From the NCBI GenBank assembly GCA_016712985.1, contig JADJQA010000019.1, positions 1 through 64,000 on the forward strand: a stretch of DNA of 64,000 bases. The letters are read 5' to 3'. This document shows positions 25,446 through 34,936 of this stretch, one piece after another (within the stretch, counting starts at the first letter, position 1; each line of letters opens with the position of its first letter). Made by a program: the position numbers and the translations under genes. The stretch is from Sulfuritalea sp. Its GTDB lineage: Bacteria > Pseudomonadota > Gammaproteobacteria > Burkholderiales > Rhodocyclaceae. The notes beneath the pieces are model-generated. The model was not told the DNA's origin. It was given only the letters and a program-made list of their open reading frames with translations, and did not search any database.

Positions 25446-26426
25446 ATGCGGATAGCGGTACTCGGCGCAGGGGCCTGGGGCACGGCGCTGGCGATTGCTT
25501 TCGCGGGTCGGCATGCAGTCAGCCTGTGGGTGCGGGATGCCGCGCGCGCCGGCGAGATGTCCCTCCGCCGGGAAAACCTTCGCTATCTTCCGGGCTGTCC
25601 CTTGCCGGCCGACTTGCGGGTCACGACCGAGCTGAAAGTCGCTCTGACCGAAGCCGATCTGGCGATTCTTGCGGCGCCGCTGGCGGGTCTGCGATCCCTG
25701 CTGGAGCAACTGAAGGCCAAGGCGCCGGCCATGCCCTTCCTCTGGGTGTGCAAGGGGCTCGAAGCCGGTAGCGGTCTCCTGCCGCATCAGGTGGTGGCCG
25801 AGGTGCTGGGCGATCCCGTCTGCGGCATGCTCACCGGACCGAGTTTCGCCCTCGAGGTGGCGCGCGGTCTGCCTGCCGCCGTCACCCTCGCCTCGACCGA
25901 TGCCGGGTTTGCCGATGCCACTGCGCATGCCCTGCACGGCGGCCATCTGCGCATCTATGCCAATGAAGACCTGATCGGCGCCGAAGTCGGCGCCGCGGTG
26001 AAGAACGTACTGGCCATCGCCACGGGGATCTGCGACGGCCTCGGTCTTGGCCTGAATGCCCGTGCGGCCCTGATCACGCGCGGCCTCGCGGAGATCATCC
26101 GCTTTGGCGAGGCGCTCGGCGCCAGGCGCGAAACCCTGATGGGGCTCGCCGGTTTGGGCGACCTGATTCTGACCTGCACCGGCGACCTGTCGCGCAATCG
26201 TCGCGTCGGCCTGCTGCTGGCCGAGGGGCGGGCGCTACCGGAGATCAATCGGGAACTTGGCCACGTCGCCGAGGGAGTGCCCGCGGCTCGTGAAGTCGCC
26301 CGCCATGCGGCCGAACTTGGCATAGAGATGCCCATCACGCGTGAGGTGGTGGCCGTACTCGATGGTCGCATCACTCCGCGCGCGGCCGTGGAAGAACTGA
26401 TGGCGCGTCATCCCAGGCACGAATAA
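25446..26426 (+). CDS. gpsA: NAD(P)H-dependent glycerol-3-phosphate dehydrogenase
   Basis: A 326-residue cytosolic enzyme that reduces dihydroxyacetone phosphate to glycerol 3-phosphate for phospholipid synthesis. The Rossmann motif is MRIAVLGAGAWGTALAIAFA. LTGPSFALEVARGLPAAVTLAS and the catalytic-Lys region IGAEVGAAVKNVLAIATGI are complete, as is GLAGLGDLILTCTGDLSRNRRVG. It is intact. The stop codon lies in the loop of a small hairpin (26411-26434). Confidence 0.97.
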   Translation: MRIAVLGAGAWGTALAIAFAGRHAVSLWVRDAARAGEMSLRRENLRYLPGCPLPADLRVTTELKVALTEADLAILAAPLAGLRSLLEQLKAKAPAMPFLWVCKGLEAGSGLLPHQVVAEVLGDPVCGMLTGPSFALEVARGLPAAVTLASTDAGFADATAHALHGGHLRIYANEDLIGAEVGAAVKNVLAIATGICDGLGLGLNARAALITRGLAEIIRFGEALGARRETLMGLAGLGDLILTCTGDLSRNRRVGLLLAEGRALPEINRELGHVAEGVPAAREVARHAAELGIEMPITREVVAVLDGRITPRAAVEELMARHPRHE

Positions 26427-26434
26427 ACCTGGGA
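26411..26434 (+). terminator. Hairpin enclosing the gpsA stop codon
   Basis: TCCCAGG (26411-26417) and CCTGGGA (26428-26434) form a 7-bp stem with the gpsA TAA in the loop. No T run follows. The arrangement copies that at glyA. Confidence 0.4.
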
Positions 26435-26465
26435 AACGCCTTGTAACCTCTTTCAACACAGAGAT

Positions 26466-26556
26466 CGCAAAGACGCAGAGGACAGGCGATACTTCACCCA
26501 TTGGGTGTTCCGCGTCGATCTTCTCCGCGTCCTTTGCGCCTCTGCGTCCTCTGCGT
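26466..26556. repeat. ACGCAGAGGAC palindromic repeat
   Basis: CGCAAAGACGCAGAGGAC (26466-26483) is mirrored by GTCCTCTGCGT (26546-26556) and, less perfectly, by CGTCCTTTGCGCCTCTGCGT (26528-26547). A small internal palindrome, CACCCATTGGGTG, lies between. This 'CTCTGCGTCTTTGCG' type of element is a widespread intergenic repeat in bacterial genomes. It fills the convergent gap between gpsA and trmL. Confidence 0.6.
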
Positions 26557-26565
26557 CGAGAGCGC

Positions 26566-27051
26566 TTAGCCGCGGAATTCAGGATCAATGCGCGCGCCCG
26601 CGAATCCCTGCTGGCGCCACGCCTCATAGACCATGATTGCCACGGCATTCGACAGGTTCAGGCTGCGATTGCCAGGCATCAGCGGCAGATGCAGACGCCG
26701 GTCTTCCTCGATGTCGGCCAGCACTTCCGCCGGCAGTCCGCGCGATTCCGAGCCGAAGACGAAAGCGTCCCCCGGAACAAAGTCGACGCTGGTGTGACGC
26801 CGCGTGCCCCTGGTGGTCAGCGCGAACCGCCTGCCTGCGCCCAGTGCGGCACGACAAAGCGCCCAGTTCGCATGCAGAGAAACACTCGTCAGTTCCGCAT
26901 AGTCCATCCCGGCGCGGCGCAGCTTCGCGGCTGACAGGTCGAAGCCCAGCGGTTCGATCAGATGCAGTTTTGCCCCGCTGTTCGCGCAAAGGCGAATGAC
27001 ATTCCCTGTGTTGGGTGGGATCTCCGGGGCGACGAGAACGACATGGAACAC
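26566..27051 (-). CDS. trmL: tRNA (cytidine(34)-2'-O)-methyltransferase TrmL
   Basis: A 161-residue SPOUT-class RNA methyltransferase. The start MFHVVLVAPEIPPNTGNVIRLCANSGAKLHLIEPLGF is typical of TrmL. Motif 2 is DAFVFGSESRGLPAEVL and motif 3 LNLSNAVAIMVYEAWRQQGF, which together form the knotted SAM site. The enzyme methylates the wobble base of tRNA-Leu isoacceptors. It is convergent with gpsA and divergent from mshE. Confidence 0.93.
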   Translation of the reverse strand: MFHVVLVAPEIPPNTGNVIRLCANSGAKLHLIEPLGFDLSAAKLRRAGMDYAELTSVSLHANWALCRAALGAGRRFALTTRGTRRHTSVDFVPGDAFVFGSESRGLPAEVLADIEEDRRLHLPLMPGNRSLNLSNAVAIMVYEAWRQQGFAGARIDPEFRG

Positions 27052-27168
27052 TTGCAGGCGCCTCCGAAAAACGGTATTTTGTGAAAAATCAGCTTATTAG
27101 AGTGCAAAATTCGTGCAAATTCGCAGCATCCACCATCCTGATTCTAAGGCCGCTTTGGAGATCGCCTG

Positions 27169-28875
27169 ATGGCACGTCCGGAGAAGATCCGCCTTGGTGA
27201 CATGCTGGTGCAGCAGAAGCTCGTAACCGGGGAGCAACTCAAGCTTGCGCTCGACGAACAGAAGCGCTCGGGCCGCAAACTCGGGCGGGTTCTGGTGGAC
27301 AGCGGCTATGTCACCGAAGAGGGCATTTCGACCGGTCTGGCTCGTCAGCTCGGTGTAGATTTTGTCGACCTCAAGAGCTTCAAGCCCCAGCCTGAACTGA
27401 TCAAGCTTCTGCCGGAAGCCCAGGCGCGCCGGCATCGCGCGCTGGTCCTGAGCGAGCGTGCCGGCCTGCTGATCGTTGGCATGGCCGACCCCACTGATCT
27501 CACGGCTTTCGACGAACTGGCGCGCCTGCTCAAGCGCGAGATCGATCTTGCCGTGGTGACCGAAAGTCAGTTGCTGGCCACCATTGACCGCGTCTACAGC
27601 CGCGCGGCGGAAATCAGCGGGCTGGCCAGGGAACTCACGGCCGACATGGGCGACGTGTCGACCGAGTTCGGCAACATCCTTGGCCTTACCGCCGGCGCCG
27701 AGGATGCGCCGGTCGTCAAGCTCCTCAACACGGTGTTCGAAGAAGCGTTGAAGATGCGCGCTTCCGACATCCACATCGAGCCGCAGGAAAAATCGGTGGT
27801 GATCCGCTTCCGCATCGACGGCGTGCTGCATGTGCAGACCGAGGCGGATTCGAAAATATCCACGGCGCTGGTGCTGCGCCTGAAGCTGATGTCCGGCCTC
27901 GACATTTCGGAAAAGCGCCTGCCGCAGGACGGCCGCTTCAACATCAAGCTGCGCAACACCGCGATCGACATCCGCATCTCGTCGATGCCGACACAGCACG
28001 GCGAGTCGGTGGTGATGCGCTTGCTGGCGCAGAACACCGGCCTGTTGCAGCTCGACCGCCTGCAGATGCCGCCGCGCATTCTGGAGCGCTTCCGCCATTC
28101 CATCTCGCGGCCCTCCGGCATCGTGCTGGTGACCGGCCCGACGGGCTCGGGCAAGACGACCACGCTGTACGCGATGCTCAACGAGGCGAACACCGAGGAC
28201 ACCAAGGTGATCACCGTCGAAGACCCGGTCGAGTACCGCCTGCCGGGTCTGAATCAGGTGCAGGTGCACGACAAGATCGACCTGTCCTTCAGTCGCGTGC
28301 TGCGCAGCGCACTGCGCCAGGACCCGGACATCATCCTGCTGGGCGAAATGCGCGACCAGGAAACCGCCGAGATCGGCATGCGCGCCGCGATGACCGGCCA
28401 CCTGGTGCTGTCGACCCTGCACACCAACGACGCGCTATCGACGCCGATTCGACTGCTCGACATGGGGGTACCGCGCTACATGGTCGCCCTGTCGATCCAG
28501 ATGGTGCTGGCGCAACGGCTGGTGCGCGTCACCTGCGAAAACTGTGCCGTTCCCTACACGCCGACGCCGAACGAGCATTTGTGGCTCAAGACGGAGCTTG
28601 GCGAACGGGTGAGCGGTTTCCAGTACAAGCGAGGGCAGGGTTGCAGTCACTGCGCCAACACCGGCTATCAGGGTCGCCAGGCCGTCTATGAAGTCCTCGA
28701 CATGAACAATGCACTGGTCGAGGCTGTGAACCGCGGTGATCCCAACGAATTCATGCAGCTCGGTCGCGAACAGATGGGCGGCAATACCTTGCGCCGGGAC
28801 GCCGTGCGTCTGGTGACGAGTGGTCGCACCACCATCGACGAAGCCATGCGCATCAGCACGCAGCTCGACGAATAA
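27169..28875 (+). CDS. mshE: MSHA pilus assembly ATPase MshE
   Basis: A 568-residue type IV pilus extension ATPase of the GspE/PilB family. The N-terminus has two MshEN repeats, RLGDMLVQQKLVTGEQLKLAL (residues 7-27) and KLGRVLVDSGYVTEEGISTGL (43-63), the motif known to bind c-di-GMP. The core has Walker A GPTGSGKTTTLY, the Asp box with EDPVEYRLPGLNQVQV, Walker B ILLGEMRDQET and the His box HLVLSTLHTNDA. A four-Cys zinc site (CENC...CSHC) lies near the C-terminus. It powers pilin polymerisation with the inner-membrane protein MshG. It is first in the msh operon of this window. Confidence 0.93.
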   Translation: MARPEKIRLGDMLVQQKLVTGEQLKLALDEQKRSGRKLGRVLVDSGYVTEEGISTGLARQLGVDFVDLKSFKPQPELIKLLPEAQARRHRALVLSERAGLLIVGMADPTDLTAFDELARLLKREIDLAVVTESQLLATIDRVYSRAAEISGLARELTADMGDVSTEFGNILGLTAGAEDAPVVKLLNTVFEEALKMRASDIHIEPQEKSVVIRFRIDGVLHVQTEADSKISTALVLRLKLMSGLDISEKRLPQDGRFNIKLRNTAIDIRISSMPTQHGESVVMRLLAQNTGLLQLDRLQMPPRILERFRHSISRPSGIVLVTGPTGSGKTTTLYAMLNEANTEDTKVITVEDPVEYRLPGLNQVQVHDKIDLSFSRVLRSALRQDPDIILLGEMRDQETAEIGMRAAMTGHLVLSTLHTNDALSTPIRLLDMGVPRYMVALSIQMVLAQRLVRVTCENCAVPYTPTPNEHLWLKTELGERVSGFQYKRGQGCSHCANTGYQGRQAVYEVLDMNNALVEAVNRGDPNEFMQLGREQMGGNTLRRDAVRLVTSGRTTIDEAMRISTQLDE

Positions 28876-28966
28876 CATGACGGCCCCCCACGCTCGCAAG
28901 ATCGGCTCGCTGCCCCCCCGAGGGGGGTCTAGCCGTCCTTGGGGCGGCCCTGCGGACGGCTAGGCC
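28876..28966 (+). repeat. Structured intercistronic repeat, copy 3 (mshE/mshG)
   Basis: A partly degenerate copy in reverse orientation. CTAGCCGTCC and GGACGGCTAG form a perfect 10-bp stem around the conserved TTGGGGCGGCCCTGC loop, the reverse complement of hairpin 1 in other copies. A CCCCCCCGAGGGGGG stem precedes it. GGACGG lies 7 bases before the mshG ATG and can serve as its ribosome binding site. Confidence 0.7.
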
Positions 28967-30119
28967 ATGGCCAGCTTCGCCTATCGCGGCCGCAACGGCG
29001 CCGGGGAGATCGTCCAGGGCCTCATGGAAGGCGCGACGGCCGGCGCGGTGGCCGACCTGCTGTTCGGCAGCGGCGTGACGCCGATGGAGATCAAGCCGAC
29101 AGCGACTTCCGTCGACAAGGCTGACAGCGGCTCCGCCACCGGCATCACGCTGTTCCGGCAGAAAGTCGAACACCTTGATGTGCTGCTGTTTTCGCGACAG
29201 ATCCATACCCTGCTGCGCGCCGGCGTGCCGATCATGCGAGCGCTGGCCGGCTTGCAGGAATCCAGCACCAACCCGGCGATGCGGGAGGTCCTGCAGGACG
29301 TGCGCGAAAGCCTGGATTCCGGCCGCGAATTGTCCCTGTCGCTGGCACGCCATCCGGGAGTTTTCTCGCCTTTCTACCTGTCCATGGTGCGTGTCGGCGA
29401 AATGACCGGCCGGCTCGAGGAAGTCTTCATCCGCCTGTTCGATCATCTGGCGTTCGAGCGCTTCATGCGTGAGCAGGTGAAATCGGCGCTGCGCTATCCG
29501 TCATTCGTCGTCGCCGCGATGGGCACTGCCATCGTCATCGTCAGTATTTTCGTGATCCCGGCCTTCGCCAAGGTGTTCAAGGGCTTCGGCGCGGAACTGG
29601 TTTTTTGGATTCAATGCATGGCGCAGGACGACCAGGGGCCGCTATGCCTGGGATCGCTTCAAGCTGCGGATTCCGATTGCCGGCAAGATCATCCGCAAAG
29701 CTACGCTGGCGCGCTTTGCGGCGAGCTTTGCGCTGGCCTCGCGCAGCGGGGTGCCGATCATCCAGGCCCTGACCAATGTCGCGGAAACCGTGGACAACGC
29801 CTACATCTCGGACAAGGTCGAGAAAATGCGCGATGGCGTCGAGCGCGGCGAGAGCATCCTGCGCACCTCGATTTCCGCCGGCGTGTTTACTCCCGTGGTG
29901 CTGCAGATGATCGCCGTCGGCGAGGAATCCGGCGCGCTGGATGACATGATGAAGGAAGTGTCCGACATGTACCAGAGCGAGGTCGAGTACGAGCTGAAGA
30001 CCCTGGCGCAGCAGATCGAGCCGATCCTGATCGTTGCGCTCGGCATCATGGTCCTGATCCTCGCGCTGGGCATCTTCCTGCCGCTGTGGGACCTGGGCAA
30101 AGTGGCGCTTAGGAAGTGA
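28967..30119 (+). pseudogene. mshG: MSHA inner-membrane assembly protein MshG (GspF/PilC family), frameshifted with internal loss
   Basis: The first half (to about 29600) reads MASFAYRGRNGAGEIVQGLM and continues with FSRQIHTLLRAGVPIMRALAGL, a first T2SSF domain and VIPAFAKVFKGFGAEL. The second half, in another frame, reads TTRGRYAWDRFKLRIPIAGKIIRKATLARFAASFALASRSGVP and ends with LPLWDLGKVALRK at 30119. Between them the usual stretch of about 30 residues with a membrane helix is missing and the frame shifts near 29610. Total length is 384 codons against about 400-410 normally. It is the platform protein that MshE turns. A deletion of about 90 bases plus a frameshift would inactivate it if real. 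Confidence 0.85.
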
Positions 30120-30619
30120 ATGACCCGACACCGCGCTTACGTTCGCTGCTTCAGTTTTCAGTCGTGCTTGCCGTTATTGGTGTCGTGGCGGTATTTCTGC
30201 TGGACGCCTTGTACTATGCCCTGGAGCAGGCTGAAAGAACGGTCATGGAGGCGACGATTCGCAACATGGACAGCGGCGTGAGAATGCAGGCCGCCACCAG
30301 GGTAATGCGCGGGCAGGAAGCATCCCTCAGGGAACTGGTCGGGGCAAATCCCGTGCAATGGCTGGAAAGCCCGCCGGTGGGGTACACGGGCAACTGCCAG
30401 CGGGAGCTGGTGCGGGGAGCGTGGTGTTTCGATGCCGATACCCACGAGATTGTTTATCGACCGCGGGTGGACCGGCACCTTGAATACCATCGGCCGGGCA
30501 GCTCCGGGCTGCGTTGGCGCGCGGCTTCGACGACAGAAACTGCCGGCAGGCAGAGCGAAAGTCCTGCACCGGCGGTTGCAATCAGGGTGGTTTCCACGAC
30601 CTCGTTTGCGTGGCGTTGA
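30116..30619 (+). CDS. Possible MshF-like pilus accessory protein
   Basis: A 167-residue protein starting at GTG 30116 and overlapping the mshG stop. It has one N-terminal membrane helix (FSVVLAVIGVVAVFLLDALYYAL, residues 14-36) followed by an amphipathic helix (EQAERTVMEATIRNMDSGVRMQAATRVMRGQEASLREL) and a small polar domain with two Cys. The position after mshG is that of mshF in Vibrio, a poorly conserved gene with the same topology. Sequence similarity to MshF cannot be judged by eye, so the assignment rests on position and shape. Confidence 0.5.
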   Translation: MNDPTPRLRSLLQFSVVLAVIGVVAVFLLDALYYALEQAERTVMEATIRNMDSGVRMQAATRVMRGQEASLRELVGANPVQWLESPPVGYTGNCQRELVRGAWCFDADTHEIVYRPRVDRHLEYHRPGSSGLRWRAASTTETAGRQSESPAPAVAIRVVSTTSFAWR

Positions 30620-30691
30620 CGACGGTGGATGGTATTGTGGCCCCACGGTTCTGGAAGCAACTCAGGTCTTAATACTTAAGGAGCAGGCGCG

Positions 30692-31296
30692 ATGAAGAGT
30701 CAAGGGCAGGGATTTCCACCAGCGAATGCGGGTTTTACGCTGATTGAACTGGTGGTTGTGATTACGATACTGGGGATTCTTGCGGCTATTGCCCTGCCCA
30801 AGTTTGTGGCGCTGCAGACCGATGCGCGGGTTGCCAAACTGAATGCGGCGCGCGGCGCGGTTGCGGCCGGCGCCGCAGTCGTGCATAGCGCGTACTTGGC
30901 GCGGGGTGGGGTAACGGATTTGGTAACCTGTCCTGCCGGGGGCGGTTTTGCCACCAATGCGGTAAATGGCACCATATGCACGGAAGGCGGCTTGATTACT
31001 CTTGCCAATGGCTATCCGGCGAGTGCCGCGGTTGGTGCGGCTCCTCCCGCCGGCGGCATCCTTCCCGCAGCAGGATTGTCCACCGCGGCTTTTTCACCGA
31101 CCCTGGCCCAGTTGAACGTTGAAGGCTATGGCGCCGCGGTTGCCGGCACTGTGACCACCATCTCGGTTGTCGGGGGACTGGCACGGCAGGTGCTGTGGGA
31201 GCGCGAACCAATGCAACATGTTCCTTTACCTACACGTCGCCGACCGCCGCGGGAGCCGCGCCCGTAATCTCGGGGCTAACCACGACGGGTTGCTGA
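30692..31296 (+). pseudogene. mshA: MSHA-type major pilin, first copy, frameshifted near the C-terminus
   Basis: A class II-like prepilin leader (MKSQGQGFPPANAG) is cut before FTLIELVVVITILGILAAIA, with Glu5 of the mature protein present. The body is alanine/glycine rich with a Cys pair near residues 90-107. In the frame given by the start the end is nonsense. One indel at the GGGGG run near 31172 gives TNATCSFTYTSPTAAGAAP...TTTGC, ending at TGA 31294-31296 with the C-terminal Cys typical of these pilins. AAGGAG lies before the start. It would be the pilus fibre subunit, cleaved and N-methylated by a prepilin peptidase not present in this window. Confidence 0.8.
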
Positions 31297-31361
31297 GTTC
31301 GTTCAGAGGCCGTGTCATGCTAATATTCAATTTACCTACAGGAAAGGATGGGACTCCCACC

Positions 31362-31784
31362 ATGAAATCGGATCAATCAGGTTTTACCCTTATCGAGTTG
31401 ATTGTTGTAATTGTCATTCTGGGAATTCTGGCGGCAACGGCATTGCCGAAGTTCGTAGACTTCAAGAGCGATGCGGCGGCGGCGGCGGTCCAGGGTGTGG
31501 CGGGAGCTGTGTCTTCGTCAGCGGCGCTCAACTATGGCAAGTATCAGATCAGTACCGGGGCTGCGCAGCAATTGAATACCGCAACTGCCTGCAACACCTT
31601 GGTGACCAACACCAAGACGGGCCTGGCGGGCGGCGCGACCGCACTGACCGATGCGCATGTGACCATCCAGACCGAGGCAGACTGTAGCGGCGCTGTGGCG
31701 GCCGGCACTACGAAGAACTGCACGCTAAGAAGTACCGACGACACGAGCAAAACCGCCAACGCGATTGTGATCTGTACAGGCTGA
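31362..31784 (+). CDS. mshA: MSHA-type pilin, second copy
   Basis: A 140-residue prepilin. The short leader MKSDQSG is cut before FTLIELIVVIVILGILAATA, and Glu5 is present. The remaining domain is Ala/Thr rich and holds four Cys (TACNTL, EADCSG, KNCTLR and the VICTG end), enough for two disulfides. ATG 31362 follows GAAAGGA. It lies 66 bases after the first pilin gene and shares its N-terminal helix but little else, so it may be a minor pilin or an alternative major subunit. Confidence 0.85.
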   Translation: MKSDQSGFTLIELIVVIVILGILAATALPKFVDFKSDAAAAAVQGVAGAVSSSAALNYGKYQISTGAAQQLNTATACNTLVTNTKTGLAGGATALTDAHVTIQTEADCSGAVAAGTTKNCTLRSTDDTSKTANAIVICTG

Positions 31785-31950
31785 TCGGCCAGTCTGACGC
31801 TGCAACGGTGGCTGGAATCGGGTCAGATGGCATTCTCGGCAACAATATGGTCGATGTCCCGATTGGAGTCAGGTTCGGCTTTGGAACGGTGCCGACGTTC
31901 CGTCGGCATTGCATAGTCGGCGCTGACAGGGTGGCCTCTCCCTCTGGACT

Positions 31951-33713
31951 GTGGAGCGGCTCGGAGTCAGAATCGATCTTCCGCGGCACCCGACGATAGG
32001 AATCTGCCTTGGCCTGCTTGCCTTGATGGCAAGCGGGCCATTTCTTTTGCCCTTCCATACCGAGCCCATTCCGGGTTTCTGGAGCGAATGGTGGGCGGCA
32101 GCTTTGGGCTTGGCGGCGGCCGTCGTTGGCCTCCTTGCCATGCGCAACCGTCCGCTGTCCTTGCCGCCGACACTCGGGATTCCCGCTGTCGTGCTGCTGG
32201 CCCTGCTGCTCCAGTTGATGGTCGGCCGCCTCGAATTCCCGCAGATCGGCCTGCTGTATGCGGCCTACGTGCTCTGGGCCGCGCTGCTGCTGATTCTGGG
32301 GCGCCACCTGGCTGATGCCGTTGGCATTGCCTGGCTCGCTGGCGTTGTTGCGGGCGCCTTTGCCGTCGGCGCGCTGGTCGGCGCGGCGGTCGCTCTGGCC
32401 CAGTGGCTGGGGATCACCGGCGGAGTACCGTGGATATTTCCTCACGTGGGGGCGGAGTTCACGCCAACCTGGGCCAGGCCAATCACCACGCCCATTACTC
32501 GTGGCTCGGCATCGCCTCGCTGTTCTACCTGCGCGGCCGGGGATGGCTGTCTCGTCCGCTGTTCTGGCTTGCGGCCCTGCCGATCGTTCTTGGCAGTGTC
32601 ATCGGCGGCTCGCGCAGCGTGCTGCTCTACCCGCTCATTCTCCTTGGCGTGCTTGCCTGGGCCAGGCGCAGGGAACCCGGCGGCGCGACGGCAGCCCTGT
32701 TTGGCGACTGCGCAGGCTTACTGCCGACGGTGATCGCGCTGGACTTCTTCGCTTCATGGGTTTCGTCTTACCTTTCCGGAACGGCAAGCCTGGCAGTTTC
32801 CCGGCTCTACGGATCGGTTTCCTCACCGAGCACCAGACTGGCGCTCGCCCGCAGCGCATGGTCGGCGTTTGTCGAGCACCCATGGCTCGGGCAAGGAGCC
32901 GGCAACTTTCCGTGGGCGAGTTTCGTGGCCGCCACTGCTCGGCGTGACGACGAAGCATTTCAGGTGGCGGAGAACGCGCACAATCTCATCCTGCAGGGCC
33001 TGGCCGAGTTCGGCGCACCGGTTACCGGGGTGGTGATCCTGCTGCTGCTGTTCTGGGCCAGGCGCTTCGCGGCTCGGCCATGGAAGCTGGAACAGTTCTG
33101 GTGTGGCGCGGTTCTCGCCATCTGCGCCGTGCACGCGTTGCTGGAATACCCTTTGTGGTACGCCTACTTCCTTGGCCCGGCGGCGCTCCTGCTGGGCGCG
33201 ACCGACAGCGGCGGAGTGCTCTCCGTCGCGGGTCGGCGGCTCTCGGTCTATCTGGCGCTGGCGGCCGTGGCAGGCGCTGCGATCTTGACCGGGCTGCGCA
33301 TCGACTACGCTGTCATCGAGGCCGCGTCGAATCAACCTCTAGCCGCACACCCTGACCGTGAGCAGCCGTGGCGGATATCGCCGGAACGCCTGATCCGGCT
33401 GCATCGGGAATCGCTGCTCTCGCCGTGGGCGCTGCTGGCGTTTGCCGAACTGGCGGAACCGAGCCGCCAGCAGGTGCAGGATCGCGTCACGTTGTGTGAA
33501 CGGGGAATCCGCTTTGCGCCGGCCAGATCCCTGCTAACGCGCTGCGCCGTGCAACTCGCGATTGCCGGCCGCGAGGCGGACGCGCAAGCGCTGGTGCTGG
33601 CGGTCTTTCGCGCATTTCCCGCGGAACGAGCGGTCACCGCCGATGAACTGGCAAGAGCTGCGCGGGAATATCCGGAAACCGCACCCGTGTGGGCTTCGAG
33701 TCTGGGGAAATAG
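31951..33713 (+). pseudogene. Wzy/PglL-family O-oligosaccharyltransferase (pilin glycosylation ligase), frameshifted
   Basis: An inner-membrane protein of about 587 residues in two frames. Frame 1 (31951 to about 32450) has six hydrophobic helices (LVFLPFHTEP... ALLLQLMVGRLEF). Frame 3 (about 32450-33713) starts VHANLGQANHHAHYSWLGIASL and contains WLGQGAGNFPWASF, AENAHNLILQGLAEFG and LEYPLWYAYFLGPAALLLG. The H-N-L-x-L-Q and EYPLWY motifs are those of the Wzy_C and Wzy_C_2 domains of PglL/TfpO enzymes, which move lipid-linked glycans to pilin Ser/Thr. A single indel at a GGGGG run near 32448 joins the parts. Its place right after the pilins supports pilin glycosylation. Confidence 0.8.
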
Positions 33714-33886
33714 GCAAGCAGCCCAACGCGTGTCGTTCCTTGCGGGGCGATGCGGCAAGCCTTACCGGCGTGGGTCGACTGCCCGAGAATTGCTCCCGAA
33801 TCGTCCAAATGCAAGCGCTTCCCCCCTGAAATCCATGCTTGCCGCCGCTACCCCGGCCAGTATAGTCGGACGAAAAATGGGTCCCG

Positions 33887-34828
33887 ATGCGTCAAGTGTT
33901 TAATTTCCTGAAACCAAGAATCGAGCAGGGCTGGTTATCCGTCGCGATACGGGAGGGGCGTGTCGACTGCGTTCACCTGCGCCGCGAGACCGGCCGCAAG
34001 CCCCGGGTGTTGCTGGCCGATTCCGTCGAGAAGGGTGCCGGCGATGCCGCGACGCTGACCGCCCTGAAGCGGTCGATGCACCTCGACCGATACCGCTGCA
34101 CGGCGCTGCTCGGTCACGGCAGCTACCAGTTGATCCAGACCGAAGCCGTCGCCGGTGCGCCCGACGAGGCGCGCGAAGTGCTGCGCTGGAAGCTGAAGGA
34201 TCAGGTCGAGTTTCCGGTAGAAACCGCCGCCATCGACTTGCTGCCGATCCCTGCCGATGGGCGTACTGCACAGGTGTTTGCCGCACTGGCGCCCGAATCG
34301 ACGATGGCGCCCCTGGTGCAGGCGTTTCAGGCAGCCAAAGTGCCGCTGACCGCAATTGACGTGCCCGAAATCTCGCAGCGGAATCTGGCTGCCTTGTACG
34401 AGGAACAAGGGCGCGGTCTCGCCACCCTGATTCTCGATGACGACGAAGGCCTGCTGACCTTTACGCTGGACGGCGAATTGCTCGTCGTGCGCCATGTCGA
34501 AATCACGGCGCGCCAGTTGATCACGGCTGATGCGGAGAGGCGCGGCATGCTGTTCGAGCGCATTGCGCTGGACGTGCAGCGCTCGCTGGACAATTTTGAC
34601 CGGAACTACAGTGCAATTCCCCTGGCGCGACTGCTGGTGGCGCCGATTCCTGGTGTCGACGGTTTCCTCGGCCATCTGCGCGCCAACCTGTCGGTTTCCG
34701 TCGTGCCGCTGGACTTGTCGGGCGTCCTGGATCTCGGCGCGGCGCCCGCCTTGCTCGATCCCTTGCGTCAGTTTCAATGCCTGCGCGCGATAGGCGCGGC
34801 GTTGCGCGACGAACCGGTGGCGGCATGA
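33887..34828 (+). CDS. mshI: MSHA biogenesis protein MshI (PilM-like)
   Basis: A 313-residue cytoplasmic protein with a degenerate actin-like/PilM fold: GWLSVAIREGRVDCVHLRRETGRKPRVLLADSV, then EAREVLRWKLKDQVEFPVETAAIDLLPIP and IDVPEISQRNLAALYEEQGRGLATLILDDDEGLLTFTLDGELLVVRHVEI. It would join the cytoplasmic ring under the pilus machine with the PilN- and PilO-like proteins that follow. Its TGA lies in ATGAGCGCCC, which forms the left side of the repeat copy that follows. Confidence 0.85.
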   Translation: MRQVFNFLKPRIEQGWLSVAIREGRVDCVHLRRETGRKPRVLLADSVEKGAGDAATLTALKRSMHLDRYRCTALLGHGSYQLIQTEAVAGAPDEAREVLRWKLKDQVEFPVETAAIDLLPIPADGRTAQVFAALAPESTMAPLVQAFQAAKVPLTAIDVPEISQRNLAALYEEQGRGLATLILDDDEGLLTFTLDGELLVVRHVEITARQLITADAERRGMLFERIALDVQRSLDNFDRNYSAIPLARLLVAPIPGVDGFLGHLRANLSVSVVPLDLSGVLDLGAAPALLDPLRQFQCLRAIGAALRDEPVAA

Positions 34829-34936
34829 GCGCCCCCCGCCGGGCCGTCCCAAGGGGGCGCAGCCAACCTACGGAGCCGCGCGGCGAACCACTGGCACCCC
34901 CTGCCTTGCGCAGGGGGCCGGGGGGATGGTAGTCCA
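34829..34936 (+). repeat. Structured intercistronic repeat, copy 4, short form (mshI/pilN-like)
   Basis: Hairpin 1 is GCGCCCCC/GGGGGCGC around CGCCGGGCCGTCCCAA, hairpin 2 has GGAG...CGAACC flanks, and hairpin 3 is CCCCCTGC-CTTGC-GCAGGGGG. It ends GGGGGATGGTAGTCCA before a GTG start. The 9-base direct repeat TGAGCGCCC lies at 34826-34834 (upstream stop) and 34938-34946 (downstream start). Confidence 0.85.

Noticed and set aside
28890..28965. Rho-independent terminator between mshE and mshG
   Set aside because: The stem has no T run and belongs to the repeat family; termination inside the operon is not supported.
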